The notes under the pieces: generated by a model | What the model saw: the letters and a program-made list of their open reading frames with translations, nothing else | The model's database searches: none | What the model was told of the DNA's origin: nothing | NCBI GenBank assembly: GCA_017591395.1 | Contig: WEDG01006501.1 | Span: 16,468-80,467, forward strand | Direction: 5' to 3' | DNA from: Schistocephalus solidus | Lineage: Eukaryota > Platyhelminthes > Cestoda > Diphyllobothriidea > Diphyllobothriidae | DNA length: 64,000 nucleotides | Translations under genes and position numbers: made by a program | Shown: positions 1 to 12,431 of the stretch, piece by piece | Layout of the letters: every line of letters starts with the position of its first letter | Position numbering within the stretch: position 1 is the first letter of the stretch

Positions 1-1738
1 ATGAGGCATCGAATTCTTCCATCACCTGCCATCAGGGTATGCGTTTCCAAAAACAATTTCACGTTATATGATAAAAGAAGACTGAGAACGTTCCTTTCCT
101 TTTAAAAAATCTGTTTGAATATGTCAGTATAGGTACCTAAGAGGTAACTACGTTTGGCACCTCTCAAAAAGCATCCGTCATCCTCCCATTCATTCTGGCT
201 TATCAAACCGATTCTGAGCTGCCACACTTTTTCAATACATGACAGTTTCTTTGAAGGTAAAAAAAACACAAGCAGTTTTATCAATTATTTGTAATCCGAA
301 GGCTCATATGTGACATAAAGAGTTTAAAATGCGAAACATAGGCAGACATCATTACTTTCGTAATCATCTCAATAACAAATGGCCTACATGACATATGTCA
401 TAAACCCATCCAGAACTACAAGATTGTTAGATGTCGGGACTATGCTCAAGCTCTCGATGAAATTATCGAATTGGCTAGAGTGAAGCAATTGCGTTCTCAA
501 CCATTTAAACTGCATAGAAATTTCACCCGGCTGGACAGTCGACTGAGGAACTTCTCCCAAAGAGTGTTGGTCTCAAGAATGGATTCACTACTTCATTCAT
601 GCTTTCAGACATTGCTGAAAAATTCAAATGCATACTAAATAATCATTCGCATACATGTAAACATTGCATAATTAAACAAAATGTGAGCCTTGCTTACACA
701 TGCTGAAAGCTGTTCACTTTAAAGTATAACGTCTGTTAAATTGGAGGCGTTTTTTTGGACCATGACTAGAGAGTACAAGCGTGGAAACCATTTACACTAA
801 ATGAAGTGTCTACATGTGACTTTGTCGTTGATCTTCTACGGAGGTAACCTTACGTTTTCTCAAGTATTCCCATAAAAAAATGTTGAAGAGCACAAAATGC
901 TTCACGATATGACTGTGTACGTCATCTAACATTTTAACCATGTAAATCGTTTAATTAAGACTTCTTTGTTTAAGTGTCTTAATTAATTTAATACATTTCT
1001 CTTGCCGAGATTCGAACTCAAGTTGGATGTTATACATATCCTCGGTAGGTTTTTAACTTTCCGGCCTGATTTCAGGATTAGTTTTCTCTGTTCGATTATA
1101 TTATCCGATCTTGTCCGTAGTTAACGAGGTTTTTAATTACATCTGTCGGTTCTATCCATTTTGCGTTCTTACATTATAATGTAATAAACAAAAATGTTGG
1201 ACAAACTAAATACTAATTTTGCCACTAAATATAATCACAATTCCATATTTTTTTCGAATTTACCGGGGTGTTTTTTACTCTTCTTATCCTATGTTCCACT
1301 AGGAACTTTCTTAATGTGCCTGCAATCGCAGTGCTATAACAGTGTTATATAACACTCCTTCATTTTTACATTTAGGCGAAACTTTATTATTATGATGGAA
1401 TTTAAGATATTCCTTGTCATGGTTTTAAGTTTATATTTTTTTGTATATAGCTTTAGGAAGATTTATTTTTTGTATTTTGTATACTATTCTTTAAAGGTTG
1501 TTTACAATTTTGTTGATTCCTCCTCAAACAGTTATGTACTTTGCGTCACTTTTTCCTCATTCTTTATTCTTGAAATAGTATCCTTTTCAAAAATTTAGAC
1601 ACTTTTTCTGTCTTGTGCCGCTTATGTTCTCGTATTTTCCACCTTTTTTTCATTTTCAGAGTGTCCTGCCATGCGTGATTTTTTATCTCGTGAATAAGAA
1701 AAACTGGATTTTACGTTCTTGCCGGTTGAATTGAACCG
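1..1738. other. 5' flank of the glypican gene, no gene recognised
   Basis: This AT-rich stretch contains no convincing coding region on either strand. It must hold the promoter and 5' untranslated region of the glypican that starts at 1739, but I see no diagnostic core promoter element that I would defend. An in-frame TGA at 1727-1729 closes the glypican reading frame just upstream of the chosen ATG. A tRNA-like B-box (minus strand, around 1005-1020) is too isolated to call. Confidence 0.5.
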
Positions 1739-1910
1739 ATGTGGGCTTCTCGACGAAAACATATCCTAGGGGATGTTTTTCTTGTCTTCCTCTCGGCCCT
1801 TTATTTGTTTCCTCTCGCTGTCAGTGGTTTGGATTGTGCACGAGCCCGGCGTGATTGGCTCACGGTACAATATCAAGTTCTCCTCGGAAGTAGACCCATA
1901 CCCATGTCAA
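1739..1910 (+). CDS. GPC: Glypican exon 1 (signal peptide and first conserved cysteine)
   Basis: This is the first coding exon of a glypican, the core protein of a GPI-anchored cell-surface heparan sulfate proteoglycan that modulates Wnt, Hedgehog and BMP signalling in other animals. The ATG is the first after an in-frame TGA four codons upstream. The product opens with a short basic stretch, then a hydrophobic core (residues about 10-27) ending in AVSG, a good signal peptide. After it comes LDCARARRDW, which aligns with the S-C-S-E-V-R-R-L-Y block that follows the signal peptide in vertebrate glypicans 1/4/6. The exon stops after one base of a codon at a GTAAGT donor. The same DNA is open in another frame, but only this frame gives both a signal peptide and phase continuity with exon 2. 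Confidence 0.8.
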
Positions 1911-1944
1911 GTAAGTTGGCTCAGGTTTTCTGCTACGTCCGCAG
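1911..1944 (+). other. 34-nt micro-intron (glypican intron 1)
   Basis: The segment starts with GTAAGT and ends with a pyrimidine-containing CGCAG. It is 34 nt long, so retaining it shifts the frame. Removing it joins the signal-peptide frame of exon 1 to the conserved glypican frame of exon 2 through an AGT codon. Introns this short are known in flatworms and are below the minimum that most animals splice. Confidence 0.75.
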
Positions 1945-2109
1945 GTCCGCCACAACAAGTATGCCCGACCCTGGGTGCCCAGTCTTGCTGCGACAGCAAT
2001 ATGGAGCAAAATATATATGCAGTTAGCGAACGCCAACTTAGTGCTGCTATGACAAAGTGGCTAGAAACTATCTCACAACAAATGGAAAATGATTGCGTCT
2101 CTCTGAACT
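1945..2109 (+). CDS. GPC: Glypican exon 2 (CPxxxxxCC cysteine box)
   Basis: This exon encodes the most recognisable N-terminal piece of a glypican: VCPTLGAQSCCDSNMEQNIY matches the family block V/I-C-P-x-G-x-x-T-C-C-x-x-x-M-E-E-x-Y. The helical part that follows (AVSERQLSAAMTKWL...) corresponds to the segment after the CC box that packs against the cysteine-rich domain. A further cysteine lies in ENDCVSLN. The exon ends one base into a codon at GTAAGT; that base plus AT from exon 3 gives a tyrosine, so the phases agree. The next exon is 9.8 kb away. Confidence 0.93.
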
Positions 2110-5100
2110 GTAAGTTGTGTCCCCTTTGCTGGTCTGTTATAGCATTTCAAAGTATCGTTATTCTTCCTTTCTCTTTGCAATATCTTCAGACTCAGCTTTC
2201 TTGGTATATTTATCCCACAGACCACATTATGATTAACGTATACATTCCAAAGAGATAATTTTCAACTTTCGTCAACGATTTAATTGAGCTGTCACAATTT
2301 TTATTACGCTAATCGTTCATTAGTTTGGCATATTCTCTTCCTAAAACTTCAGTTACCTAACCAAACTGTGAGTTTCAGTTCCCTCTTTCTGTTTGCTGAA
2401 ATTATTGATTAAGTCACTACTTAAATATCTTTAATTAGGAAATTAAAAATGCATCTTCTCTGTCATTTTTCAACACAGTTAAGCGGGTTATAATACATTT
2501 TTGAGACTAGTTACTACGATTATACCACACTTGGGCCTATTTATTATTGTCTCAAGAGGCATTTGCATTATAAGACTGTAGTTTGTCTGCATTTTGAGTC
2601 TATTACGCCCTGCTTATCTGTGTTCCCAAGAAAATCGTCTTTAACAAACCATCCTATTTTCTTACTACAATACAATTTTCCGTTTTAACTATCATTTTAT
2701 AAGCCTGACTTTTGTTTGTGCTTTTCTCTATTGGAAATTTCTTTCATCGAGTCATTGTCGACTAAATAAGCCTCCTTTTCCGGGAAGACGCTCAAGTCCT
2801 AATCGTGGGCCAGTATTTTTTGCTCTCACATATTACGCGCTGTTTAGTTTGGCATCGTGGATGTCAAGTAAGCATTAACCGTTACACCAACGAAGCGGTC
2901 CCCAGAATTATGAAAATTATGCTACATAACAGAATCTCACGACCGGGTGTATGCTTTTTTGGAGATATCCATCAGAAAGGCGGAGTAAAGTCAAATGATT
3001 AACAATAGTTTTGAGGGGCGTTTTGAATCGCAGTCTTTAATAACATCTGTCATTGCTAGTTCAACTGATTTCATGTTGCAGATTCATGTTGTCGTAAATT
3101 TTCGACTTTCTCGGTGATTGGTCTACAGCAGTCTCGCTGTCAAGGTTGAGCCATCTAGACAGAGATGCACTCGAACTCAATTTTCAGCGTTTGTGCTCAT
3201 TTCTTCATTTGGTTAGTCCGTCGCCATCTCAAATGATTTTGCTTTCAGGTTGACTCATTACATTTCTAAGTACTTTTAGTCAGCACGTTAGGGTAGTCTT
3301 TTTTGTTTCTTACGTTCGTGATCGATTACGCAGCCGTTCGTTGAGGATGCGTCCTGAGATTGGAATTCAAGAACATAGTACAAGAACCGATAGCTAAATA
3401 CCCACAGGCAATGGATGTCTTCGAGAACACAAGTCATATTTCACAACACATAAAACTATTTTCACAATGGATGCCTTAAACGCTCATAGTTTAACCTTTT
3501 GACTGATCTTATCATTTGCCGAGAGATTTCGAACGAATGATACGTCACCCTGGTCTGATCGTCGCTTGGTCTTATGTTATCTTTGCAAAGCCTTCTACGC
3601 AAGTTAACATAAGATGCCCGATACAAGTGAAAATACTGGTTCCAGGAAGTATTTGCGAAAAATTAGATGTGATCGCTTACGCCAGTGAACTATTGTCTAC
3701 CGAGACGGAGCAAATATCGGTGACCACTGGGATGCACGGGCGTTTCTCAACACTGATACTCACAGCCGGTTAATGAGGAAGTTTTAGCAGTAGGATGCTT
3801 ACGTCAACTGTTTGTCAGAGCTCCTGGCGAAACGCACAGTCCACATTTGCTTTTGTATCACAGCTGCTCCTGCGGCTCACCCAGAGTACCCACATGGAAA
3901 AATTCCAATCAGTCACTACTGCGGTAGAGCCAATTACTGGCGTGCAGAGTAGAGACAGTTAAAAGAATTGTCTTCCGCCTTTATGCCAACTTTCGCTCCC
4001 TATCGGTTTGATAAGAGACCACGAAATGACACTCTACTAACTTTTGCACAAATGTCTTTATAAACGTTTTCACAATTACATGCTTGTTTCTGTTGACTGG
4101 ATTTGTCAGTTCAAGCCAACGGATGTCTCAATCATTCACACTGTGTTCCTTGTGTTTAATGGGACAGTTTAAAAGGGATGTCGAGTGTCTTTTGTTAGAA
4201 TCGTTTTGCTGATGCAAACATTTGTCTTTAAAATTGTCTTAATCATGCATTAACCACTATTTTAAGGATTTTCTGTAGTCAGCTTGACTGATTGAATCAT
4301 AATCAGCTACAAATTGACGTATGGTAGATGAGAATGGGCCTGTTTTTCGTATCAAAACAAATAAAACATTCGCATCCGATTTTAACGTCCACACATGCGT
4401 GAAAGTTCCCCCCTCAAATGCATACAGAAACTTCTCTTACGCTGTCTGAATGCCGTGATAGTACGAAAGCCTAGACCATCGAAAGATTTTTCTATGCACT
4501 CAGAACCGAAGGATTGGGCCTCATAAACCTCAAAATGCAATATACAACGCGATGAATATTAATTTTGTTTATGCCTTGCAATTATTTAACTGAATTGGCA
4601 ATCAGCGTAACTGTATAAGTTCTCATAGTTTTACAGTTTCTCCGATTGACTGACGTTGCCTGCAATGATGGCGTCGTTCTGCTAGCATCAGTAATTATTC
4701 TTTCAGATCAGCTTGGAATGAGGATAGGTACAGCAACTGACGCAGCTAAGCAGCCTGTCTGCGCGTGCCACACACGTCCTTCCCTCCACATAATATTTAA
4801 CAAGCTACACTGACATGCTTCTTATGCAAGTGTGATGCGCATATTCTTGCTTGCAAAATTTTCACCCACCAGAGCAGTTCTGGTTAAGTAGATCCTCTGC
4901 ATGGTGTATGAATGATGTGTGGTATTTTAACATGGCGTCTGAATTGTGTTGTTTCACTGACAATTTTTGTGGATGTGCATATGGTCGAATACGCCCAAAC
5001 GATAACCGGATGGTCTGGGACAGTGTGTGGGGAGTTAGGCATGAGGGCCGGGTGTATGATGGGCGTTAGGTACTGCTTCGTCCATACCAGTGTGATGGAT

Positions 5101-5160
5101 TCGCAAGTGACCGACCAAGCCCCTTGATGACTCAGATGTGCGGGAGCAACAGGGGAAGGT
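2110..5160 (+). other. Glypican intron 2, proximal part: no recognisable gene
   Basis: The donor is GTAAGTTG. The sequence is AT-rich with short chance open frames only; none shows a domain, repeat structure or conserved splice phase. I see no RNA gene. The segment 4735-4775 shares a short motif (GTCTGCGCGTGCCACACAC) with 37395-37425, so it may be a remnant of the GC-rich dispersed family described at 26490. Confidence 0.5.
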
Positions 5161-5164
5161 TGAG

Positions 5165-5240
5165 CCTGTGTTTACGGTGACAGTGGTAGAGGGGTTTCCC
5201 CGGTTGACGGTGACGGTGGTAGAGGGGTTTCCCGGTCAGG
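5165..5240. repeat. Two-copy tandem repeat of about 35 bp
   Basis: Two nearly identical units read GGTGACRGTGGTAGAGGGG followed by TTTCCC and CGGT. Short G-rich direct duplication in intron 2; no function is evident. Confidence 0.7.
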
Positions 5241-8200
5241 GCGATTGCAGGATCTTGTTGACTCTACAGTGCATGTCGTTTTTTATATGCGAATATGTCC
5301 GAAGAATCCCTTGCGGTTTTTTAATGCCCTGGGGTGGTGTTGAAAAGTTGAGCGTGTATTAATGGTGTATGTCGGAGCTCAAGGCGCTGGTTTGCCGATC
5401 GTGACTAGACGGATTCTCGAGCAATCGATCAGGCTGATTAATGATTCGCAAGTGTGGTCGCAATAGGCATAGGTTATAACTGAACCCACATTCAAAAGAA
5501 GAATGCACATTGCCAATGAAGGAGAGATAATGGTGTGGGGGTGTTTATCAGGATGACAGAAGTGTCTTCATTGGTGGTGACATCGGGGTGTGGTTGTGGT
5601 GGTGTTGGTGGTTTGTAAGACGGCAGGTGGGTTGGTCATGTTGACATTAGTCTAACTCCAAGGGCCAGCAAGTCCGATACGTGTTCTGAACGGTTCTTTA
5701 AGATGACGTGATGACAGGCTTTGGGAGTTTGCAAGGCTGATCCTTTGTGTTCGAGATCTACGCACGTTCATATCTGTAGTTTTCATTTTTTTGTCATGCT
5801 TGGCGCATTTCTTGAACGTGCACACTCAGTTTGCCGGGTTGTTTCGGTGGGGTTGTCTTACGTAAGAATTTTTTGAATTTTTGTCCTATCGAGGGGGTAG
5901 TATGCTGATCTGTTAAGCCTGCCACACAACGTGAGCTTGAGGCTGTGTCTTTACCGAATGCCCAGTAGAGTATGCTACTAGTTCGATGGCTAGATTTCAT
6001 ATTCGGACCATCTACGTAAGTATTGGGCTGGCGGCTCCTGGCATCGGGCTAGACTACGTGGGCCAATTAACGGTTGGTGTTTCTGATCTCCCATCCAACC
6101 GGTTTTCCTTGCCGTGTACCTGTCGTACAATTTTTACCCCATATTCTACTGCTCATTCTTTATTCCGCCAGCCTTCCGCATCTTACGCAAACAGCTACAT
6201 CATCATCAAAAACTAAGGCGAAGTGAGTGATCGGGTCACCGTGTTCATCGCATGTCAGTGAACGGGACACCTCAGCTTCTGGTAACACACGGAAATATGG
6301 ATGCCCCGTATTTACAAGTGGCCTAGCGCTAACTTCCAAGGGCATTAGAGTTAAGATAGGATTAGTTTTAAGGTTGTGGTTTCAGGGTTAGCATAAGAAC
6401 ACGGGAATAGGTGTCCCTTCTGGAAGTTATCGTAATACCATCTGTATTACTGAGAGGGCTTGAGATTCCTATTCCAGTGACCTACCCGGCTACATTTTGG
6501 TCCTTATTACTCTTACCATAGGCCTCGGCGTGGACCCTATTAAATGATCGCAGTGAGGATTTGCTGCATAACCCCGATCTCACCCCCTTCTTTAAATGTT
6601 TATTGGAGTAAAATGGCAAGGTAGAGTTCAGCCCACCAGAAATAAGACGGGGTCCATCAGTTGACTGGATATTTTGATGCCAGCAGTGCCTGTCAGAAGG
6701 CGTTCTTTGTGCTTCTTCTCCGCTGAAGCACTCTTTCCAAGGTCCGGCAGTCACAGCGTCATAAAATATTTATTCCCGGCCTGGGTTACGACCCCTGCTC
6801 AGGACTCAGAACAACCTCCAGCTAATTTGTCCTTATGGATGCGTACGATCTTGATCAGTTGAGACCGTTTTATTTCATATACACCCCCACCCGACCGGCT
6901 CGACAAAAAGCCCACAATGACCTTTGCAAGGATTTCAAATGAGGAGAGTTGTCGGTAACTCTCACAGCCCTGGTTATTTCGTTTGCGCCTATAGATACCA
7001 GTACTGGTTATGGGCCTGGAGTCCTGTGGGGTTTGTCCTTTTTTCCACTTCTGAACAAACGAGATGATAGCCTACTCTGTGGGCTCCAGCTGAATCCGTG
7101 CAGTAAACCGGATCTACCCCTTCTGAAAGCAAATGGATGTACGCAGGTGCCTCCACGAGATCTGACGGAAGCAGGGGTCCGTGTTGTTGGCGATGTTTGA
7201 GGTTCGTTGATAAGTCTACTCAAAGGTTGACTAACGCAGAGTCCGAGAAATTTTTAAAATGCTCTGCCTAAAGGCTCGTGTTCTGAAACTACTTCTGGAG
7301 CATTACTGAGCCGTTTGAGTTTAATTTTGAGCACTTTTAGACCAAAAATTATGACAATTGCATTCTTTATTGTTTTACGATGACCTTCCCCTACTTTTCA
7401 TTTCCGAAATGTGTATTTTCCTACTGTTTAATTGTGTTGTTTGGCTTCTTTATCTTCGTTGCTATGGCTTCAATTACCACACTGGTTTTGCCCCAAAACC
7501 ACTAGGGAAGTGGTGTAGTATGTGCCGCGTAGTGTAGTCTAGCTGGTTCTGTATTTATCCTCTATCCGGCACAACTGTTTGTATGTTTGGTGTTTCATTT
7601 TGAAGGCAACTTATTCTCTGCATCCCGCCCTGTTCAATCAAGAAATACTTCAGCATGGTACTTTCTTCCTCCGTAGGTGACTTGAAGGTTGAATTAGCAG
7701 TTCTCTCCTCTATTTTGGTCGATGGTAGCTACCTAACCATTGGATGCCACAAAATTTACCGCCACCAGCATGTCCTGACGATGCCATATCCTTGTGATCA
7801 GATCTTCCATCCGTAAAGTGTGAACTCTTTCCTGTTGTCTGCTTATGATTTGGAAGATAAAGTAGCGCAGTTTTTACACGCGCCCACGACTCACACGCGC
7901 CCAGTCTCGACCCCGGTCGGATTGACTCAGTCTTGTCATTACTCTGGTAGAGGAAGGGGAGAACAAGGTCCAGTGCTTAGTTTCCTCACCACAAACAATC
8001 TAAGCGCTCTTTTTGCCTATCTATACGCGCTGTCAGTCGTGCCTTTGAGGTTGCGGCATGACCCCATTATGCGACCCAGCTCAGGGAACAAAGGATACGT
8101 CAGCGAGTAATACGGGACCGGTTCTGTTAGAAGTTTTATAGGTGCTGCTAACTGAGGAGAAGGAGAGTGCTAACCTAATCCTAACTCTATCCATTGTTTT

Positions 8201-9000
8201 CGCTAGGGTTCGTATTAGTGGACGGGTTAGTGAGGTTGCACATTAGTTTGTTGTCCCAACTCGTGCAGCTTGTGAGATCCAGTGGCTTTACGTCAGCCTG
8301 ACCACTATGCACGACGTCATTCCTCGCTGACCGTACCCACGTTTTACGGACCCTCGACGGGAGCAAGAATGAGGCCAGCTTTGCGCGATCTTTCACTATC
8401 ACAGTGAAAATGACGCGTTTTGAAACCCCTGTGGCGTCCTAATAGTCGACATCTGGAAGGTTGCCATTTGACCCGATAATTCGGTCCTTCTACGACCAGC
8501 GAAATATAGTGTCTGACCCTACTAACCCGGCAACGAATGCTAACCCTTATGAGCCCAATGGATAGAGTAAGGGTTAGCTTTGCATATAATATGGTCGCGT
8601 ATTACACGCTGACGTATCCTTCGTTTCCCGAGTTGGATCGCACATTGCGTTCTTGCCGAGGATACCGAATGCCACGGTTACGCGGGCCCTACATAACACG
8701 GATCAGACTGCAATGACTCCCGTATGTTAACACTATGGCATTAGCCCTTAAGATCCTCAACTTTCAACCTCATGACGAGGATATTCTCTGTCCTGCCGCT
8801 TTTTTCGTTCGAGGAGCACTAGGGAAAGTTATGCATCACTATTCAACTTCGTTGACCTTCCATAGAGCTGTTTTGGAAGCAGGGTTTACTGAGTAAATCC
8901 ATGTCTATTTCGTATCTGGTTTGTTCTGAAACGATTCGGGTCGGTATAACTTTTACGTGCACCACCTATAAGACACGGGAGCAGGAGTGCTCCCCTTCCC
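5241..9000. other. Intron 2, middle part: old repeat fragments
   Basis: No gene is supported. Fragments near 6290-6480, 8150-8210 and 8520-8590 carry TTAGGG-like degenerate runs and the phrase 'AACTTCCAGGGCATT/GCGCTAACTTCC' that belongs to the telomere-like repeat family best preserved at 29257-29610. The remaining sequence looks unique and non-coding. Confidence 0.45.
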
Positions 9001-9049
9001 CCAATACAGGTTATTTTGCTCTAAACTGCTGGAAGGGTAGATATTCCCC

Positions 9050-9260
9050 TGTCATAACTCTAACGTTAACCCAACCCCAAACCTTGACCGTAACCTTACT
9101 CTAACCCTAATCCCACCCTAACTCTAATCCTTTGGTCAGGGATAGCGTTAGCGTTGTGTGTAATATAGGGTTAGAGTTAGGTTTAGCGTTTTATCTGGGG
9201 AAAATATGCCTCTGCACAAGAACAACTATTACTAATGGTCCATATTCCCGTGTCTTAGCC
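9050..9260. repeat. Fragment of telomere-like repeat family
   Basis: Contains degenerate CCCTAA/TTAGGG runs on both strands (CCTAATCCCACCCTAACTC, then GGGTTAGAGTTAGG) followed by TATTCCCGTGTCTT, the terminal motif of the family at 29257-29610. Confidence 0.6.
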
Positions 9261-9529
9261 TGCAATTTTCGTAATTTGATGCTATTGTGAATTTCGATAC
9301 GACTGACCTTCTATGCTTCTTTGTTAGCCTAAGGGGTTTGGATTGTTAAATTTTCGAGGGCAGCAACCTGTACAGCAAAATTCACTTTCAAATTTGATAA
9401 ACTAAAGCTGTTGTCATGTTTACCAGAGCAAAAGATCGTTTCGTGGGTTCCCAGTCATTTCTACAAATAACAGCACAATCGAGGAGTTTAGATTTACAGT
9501 CGGAATCGGTTATGTGCCTCCCTACCTTC

Positions 9530-9660
9530 GAACCTTACTTTAACCCCAATCCTAATCGAAGTTCTATTTTTCCGGGTGTTTAGCGCAAAGCCGCGTGCAT
9601 TACAAGCACTTCCTGTTTCCATGTCCTGCCACGGGTAGGGGGTAAGTAATCCCTACCATG
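9530..9660. repeat. Fragment of telomere-like repeat family (right end)
   Basis: CCTTACTTTAACCCCAATCC is followed by TTTAGCGCAAAGCCGCGTGC, TTCCTGTTTCCATGTCCTG and a GTAAGTAATCCCTACC phrase, in the same order as the right half of the copies at 10200 and 29300. Confidence 0.6.
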
Positions 9661-10149
9661 ATCAGGGCTATTCCACACCAGCACCATCTGCGGGGTCGCT
9701 GGCAGAACTTTTGCAGTCCAGGCTTTCCTGGAGATGCAAGTCACTCTCAGTCATATGCAGGTGAACGGGCGCCTTATGCTTGTTTATATTATAAAAGAGG
9801 TCGGCTGAAGAGCGTCGACACACACGATGGAAGTATTTTGAACTAGATCGTTCTTCGCAAAGCGACAAGCCACTCGTGTGCGGTTCCTGCTTTTAGTTCA
9901 GTAAAGCACGCCTCTCTGGAACAAATGATTACTTGTGCGCACTTTTTTGAGAAATTTATCATTCAGCGTTCTGTATCTTCCCGTAGTCTTCTACTGTCCT
10001 GACCGCGCTAGCTCAACCTGTACAGTAATGACGAATTATAATCGGATCTGAGACCTTGCATAGCTTCTTACGGTTATACACTGATTGATCGTTTAAGTAC
10101 CGCTCCAATTTCTTAATTTGATAATAAGATAAGGAAGTTTTGTATGGCC

Positions 10150-10530
10150 GCCCAACCAGTACACGTTAATAGGACCCGCTCCGTCCGCTTAAAATAAACG
10201 GCCTTAAGGTAAATTTCAGGACGGGTTTTAACGTTAACATCAACTGTAACACATAAGACTAAACTTCCATCTTAATCTTCACCCTAGCCCTACCCTAAAC
10301 CTAAACCCTACAGTTACCACGATAAAGACCTTAAAACTTAGCCTAATCGTGACCCTATCCCCAACTCTGACCTTAACGTCAAATTTAAACCTAAGCCTAA
10401 ACTCAACCCTAACTCTCACCTTAATCCTAAACATATTTCCCTAGAATTTAACGCAAAGCCACATGTATTGTAGACGTGTCCTTTTTCCATGCCCTGTTTA
10501 GGTGGCCATACAAAGCATCCGTAAATTGTT
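10150..10530 (+). repeat. Near full-length copy of telomere-like repeat family
   Basis: Order of parts matches 29257-29610: AATAGGACCCGCTCCGTCCG, CTTAAAATAAACGGCCTTA, GGTAAATTTCAGGA, a long tract of degenerate TAACCC/CTAAAC units, TTTCCCTAGAATTTAACGCA, AAGCCACATGTATTGTAGAC, TTTTTCCATGCCCTGTTTAG and GGTGGCCATACAAAGCATCC. Confidence 0.75.
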
Positions 10531-11109
10531 TAAAGTGTTCGTATTAAAATGGCCGCCTGGTTTCTAGCTTGCTGCATGTACTATACTACAGATGACTTCG
10601 CTAAATGCTGGGGAAATTAAATAAGGGTTATAGTTAGGGTTACGGTAAATGTAACGTTAAAGAATTGGTCTAAGGGTGATACACAGCAAAAAAATTTGCC
10701 TCATTTAGATGAATTTTTTTTGCCATCGCTCCAATTACCTCGCCTTTTAACAGAAGACCAAATTTCCGTGCTCTAAGGTCTTGACTATCGCTGTGAAAAT
10801 CCAGGTTCGAACAGCCACCGCCAGTTAGCTTAGTGCAAGGCGAGGCTTTATAGCCAATTAGTTTACTTTTGGCTCAAGTTTACTCGGATAACTGTCTCCT
10901 TTATGACTCCGAAAAGTATTTTAAACAGTTACCAGATATTTCGGCAAAATTTTGGGGAATGTTTGTCTGGCAGCGTACTTTGACTTAATTTGAGGTTATG
11001 TTTTTCAAATCTCAGTTATGCTCAGTGATGCGACTGTAAAGTTGACCTTGCAGTGTATTCGAATTTTGTGTATATTCACTGAAAAGGAAGTAACAGTCAG
11101 TCATACACT

Positions 11110-11620
11110 TGTAACCATTTTTTTAGTATGTATTTTAGATTAGGAATGAAGTGCCTGGGTGAACTCGTAGTAATTTTTATCTTGGAGCATAATCCGCCTA
11201 TATTTCAGACACAAGAGAATGTCGGCTGTTAAACGAACGTCTTTCCGGCCTCCTCAAAAACATCAACCGATAAAAGTAGTATGTTGTTTTTCTCAAGACG
11301 TTCGATGCCCTTACAAATTCATAATATTTTATCGAAAAAATAATCAAACTTATTCTTTCTTGTACTCGTTTGCTAGCAACTCACGTCTTCTTCAAAATAT
11401 TAGTCAATAGAAGCGTACGTTTAGGTTTTTAAAAAAGGTTTTTAATTCCCGAATAATTTTGAGTCCGAACTGCCATCGAATTTGTGTTTAGGAATTTAAA
11501 TCAGCAAGTTATATGTCTTTCGTTCTGTATGTCTTTTTAATAAGATAACATATTGTGCTCATACAATTTAGCGATGATGGGAATTATATTCTATACTTTA
11601 TGACTGACATTAATAAACGA
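11110..11620 (-). repeat. Minus-strand copy of AT-rich dispersed repeat (family of 23-25 kb)
   Basis: On the minus strand it reads, in order, a GAGTACAAGAAAGAATA phrase, an AGGGCATCGAA phrase, AAAGACGTTCGTTTAACAGC, GTGTCTGAAATATAGGCGG and ATTATGCTCCAAGATAAAAA. The same phrases occur in the same order at 23690-23900, 24830-25020 and 25060-25275. It ends just upstream of glypican exon 3. Confidence 0.7.
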
Positions 11621-11925
11621 ACAGATACAATGCGATTTGAATGCACATTGGACTGGCTGTAAACTTACGTACTTCCCCAGTTGGAATGCATTGTTTTATT
11701 CAGTAAAGCAGGTGCGAACAGGTAAATTTTATTCCTATTTTTATTTTAGATCGGCCTTTGATTTTCGGAATAGTATTCTTCTTTGCCGCCACTATCGTGG
11801 TGAAGATGTTGAAACAGCAGGCCCTGTTACTTTCTCGTTAGACCGCGCAGCTCTGGCAGGCTTAAATTTCGTGATTTTTGATTCATCTCTAACGCTGCGG
11901 TCTTTTTATTTCTCTTTCGATTAAG

Positions 11926-12431
11926 ATTACTTTCGATCGGATCTTAAAGAGGCTCGCGAACGCCTGCACACCTCCTTTTCAACCATCTATGGCCTTATGT
12001 ACCAACGCAATCGCGACTTCTTCTACCGTCTGTTTGCGGACCTAGACGATTACATGGCCGGGAAGCGAGGTCAATTGAAGAACCTGCTGGATGAATTTTT
12101 CTCCCAACTGCGCACCAGCATCGTGGGCCTGATGGAGACCACTGCCCTTGGAGGCGGTAGCGGTGGTGGTGGTGGTGGCACCACCGGAGGTAACACTGGC
12201 CACCCAGTGGGTGGTGGAGCTGCTGCTGCTGCTGCGGGCTCGGCCACTGGTCTCCGTACCCAGGACTCCAAACGTATTCAGTGTCTCTCCAATGGGCTGA
12301 ACAAGCAGAATCCCTTTGATGGCGTGGATACCCGCCTACAGTCCCGCTTCCTCGAGGCCTACCCGCCTGCGCGAATGCTCGTCAATAGTCTGGCTGCGGG
12401 CAGCGCACTGGTCAAGTCGATTCTACGCGAG
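11926..12431 (+). CDS. GPC: Glypican exon 3 (helical core with Gly/Ala-rich insert)
   Basis: The acceptor is a pyrimidine-rich stretch ending TTAAG. The product starts YFRSDLKEARERLHTSF, then STIYGLMYQRNRDFFYRLFA, matching the family block T-Y-G-x-L-Y-x-x-N-x-x-x-F-x-x-L-F. NLLDEFFSQL matches E-M-L-N-D-F-W-A-R-L, and a conserved cysteine lies in RIQCLSNGLNKQNPFDGVDT, equivalent to the Y-L-E-C-V...L-x-P-F-G-D-V-P block. FLEAYPPARMLVNSLAAGSA matches R-A-F-x-A-A-R-T-F-x-Q-G-L-x-x-G. Between these lies an insert of about 38 residues rich in Gly and Ala (12151-12260), where other glypicans have a short loop. The exon ends in phase 0 at GTAACT. The open frame continues for 49 codons into the intron, but without family similarity. 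Confidence 0.95.

Noticed and set aside
1773..2258. Single-exon reading of the glypican N-terminus from ATG 1773
   Set aside because: It gives a poor N-terminus lacking the conserved first cysteine block and runs through a strong donor at 2110; the 34-nt intron model explains both.
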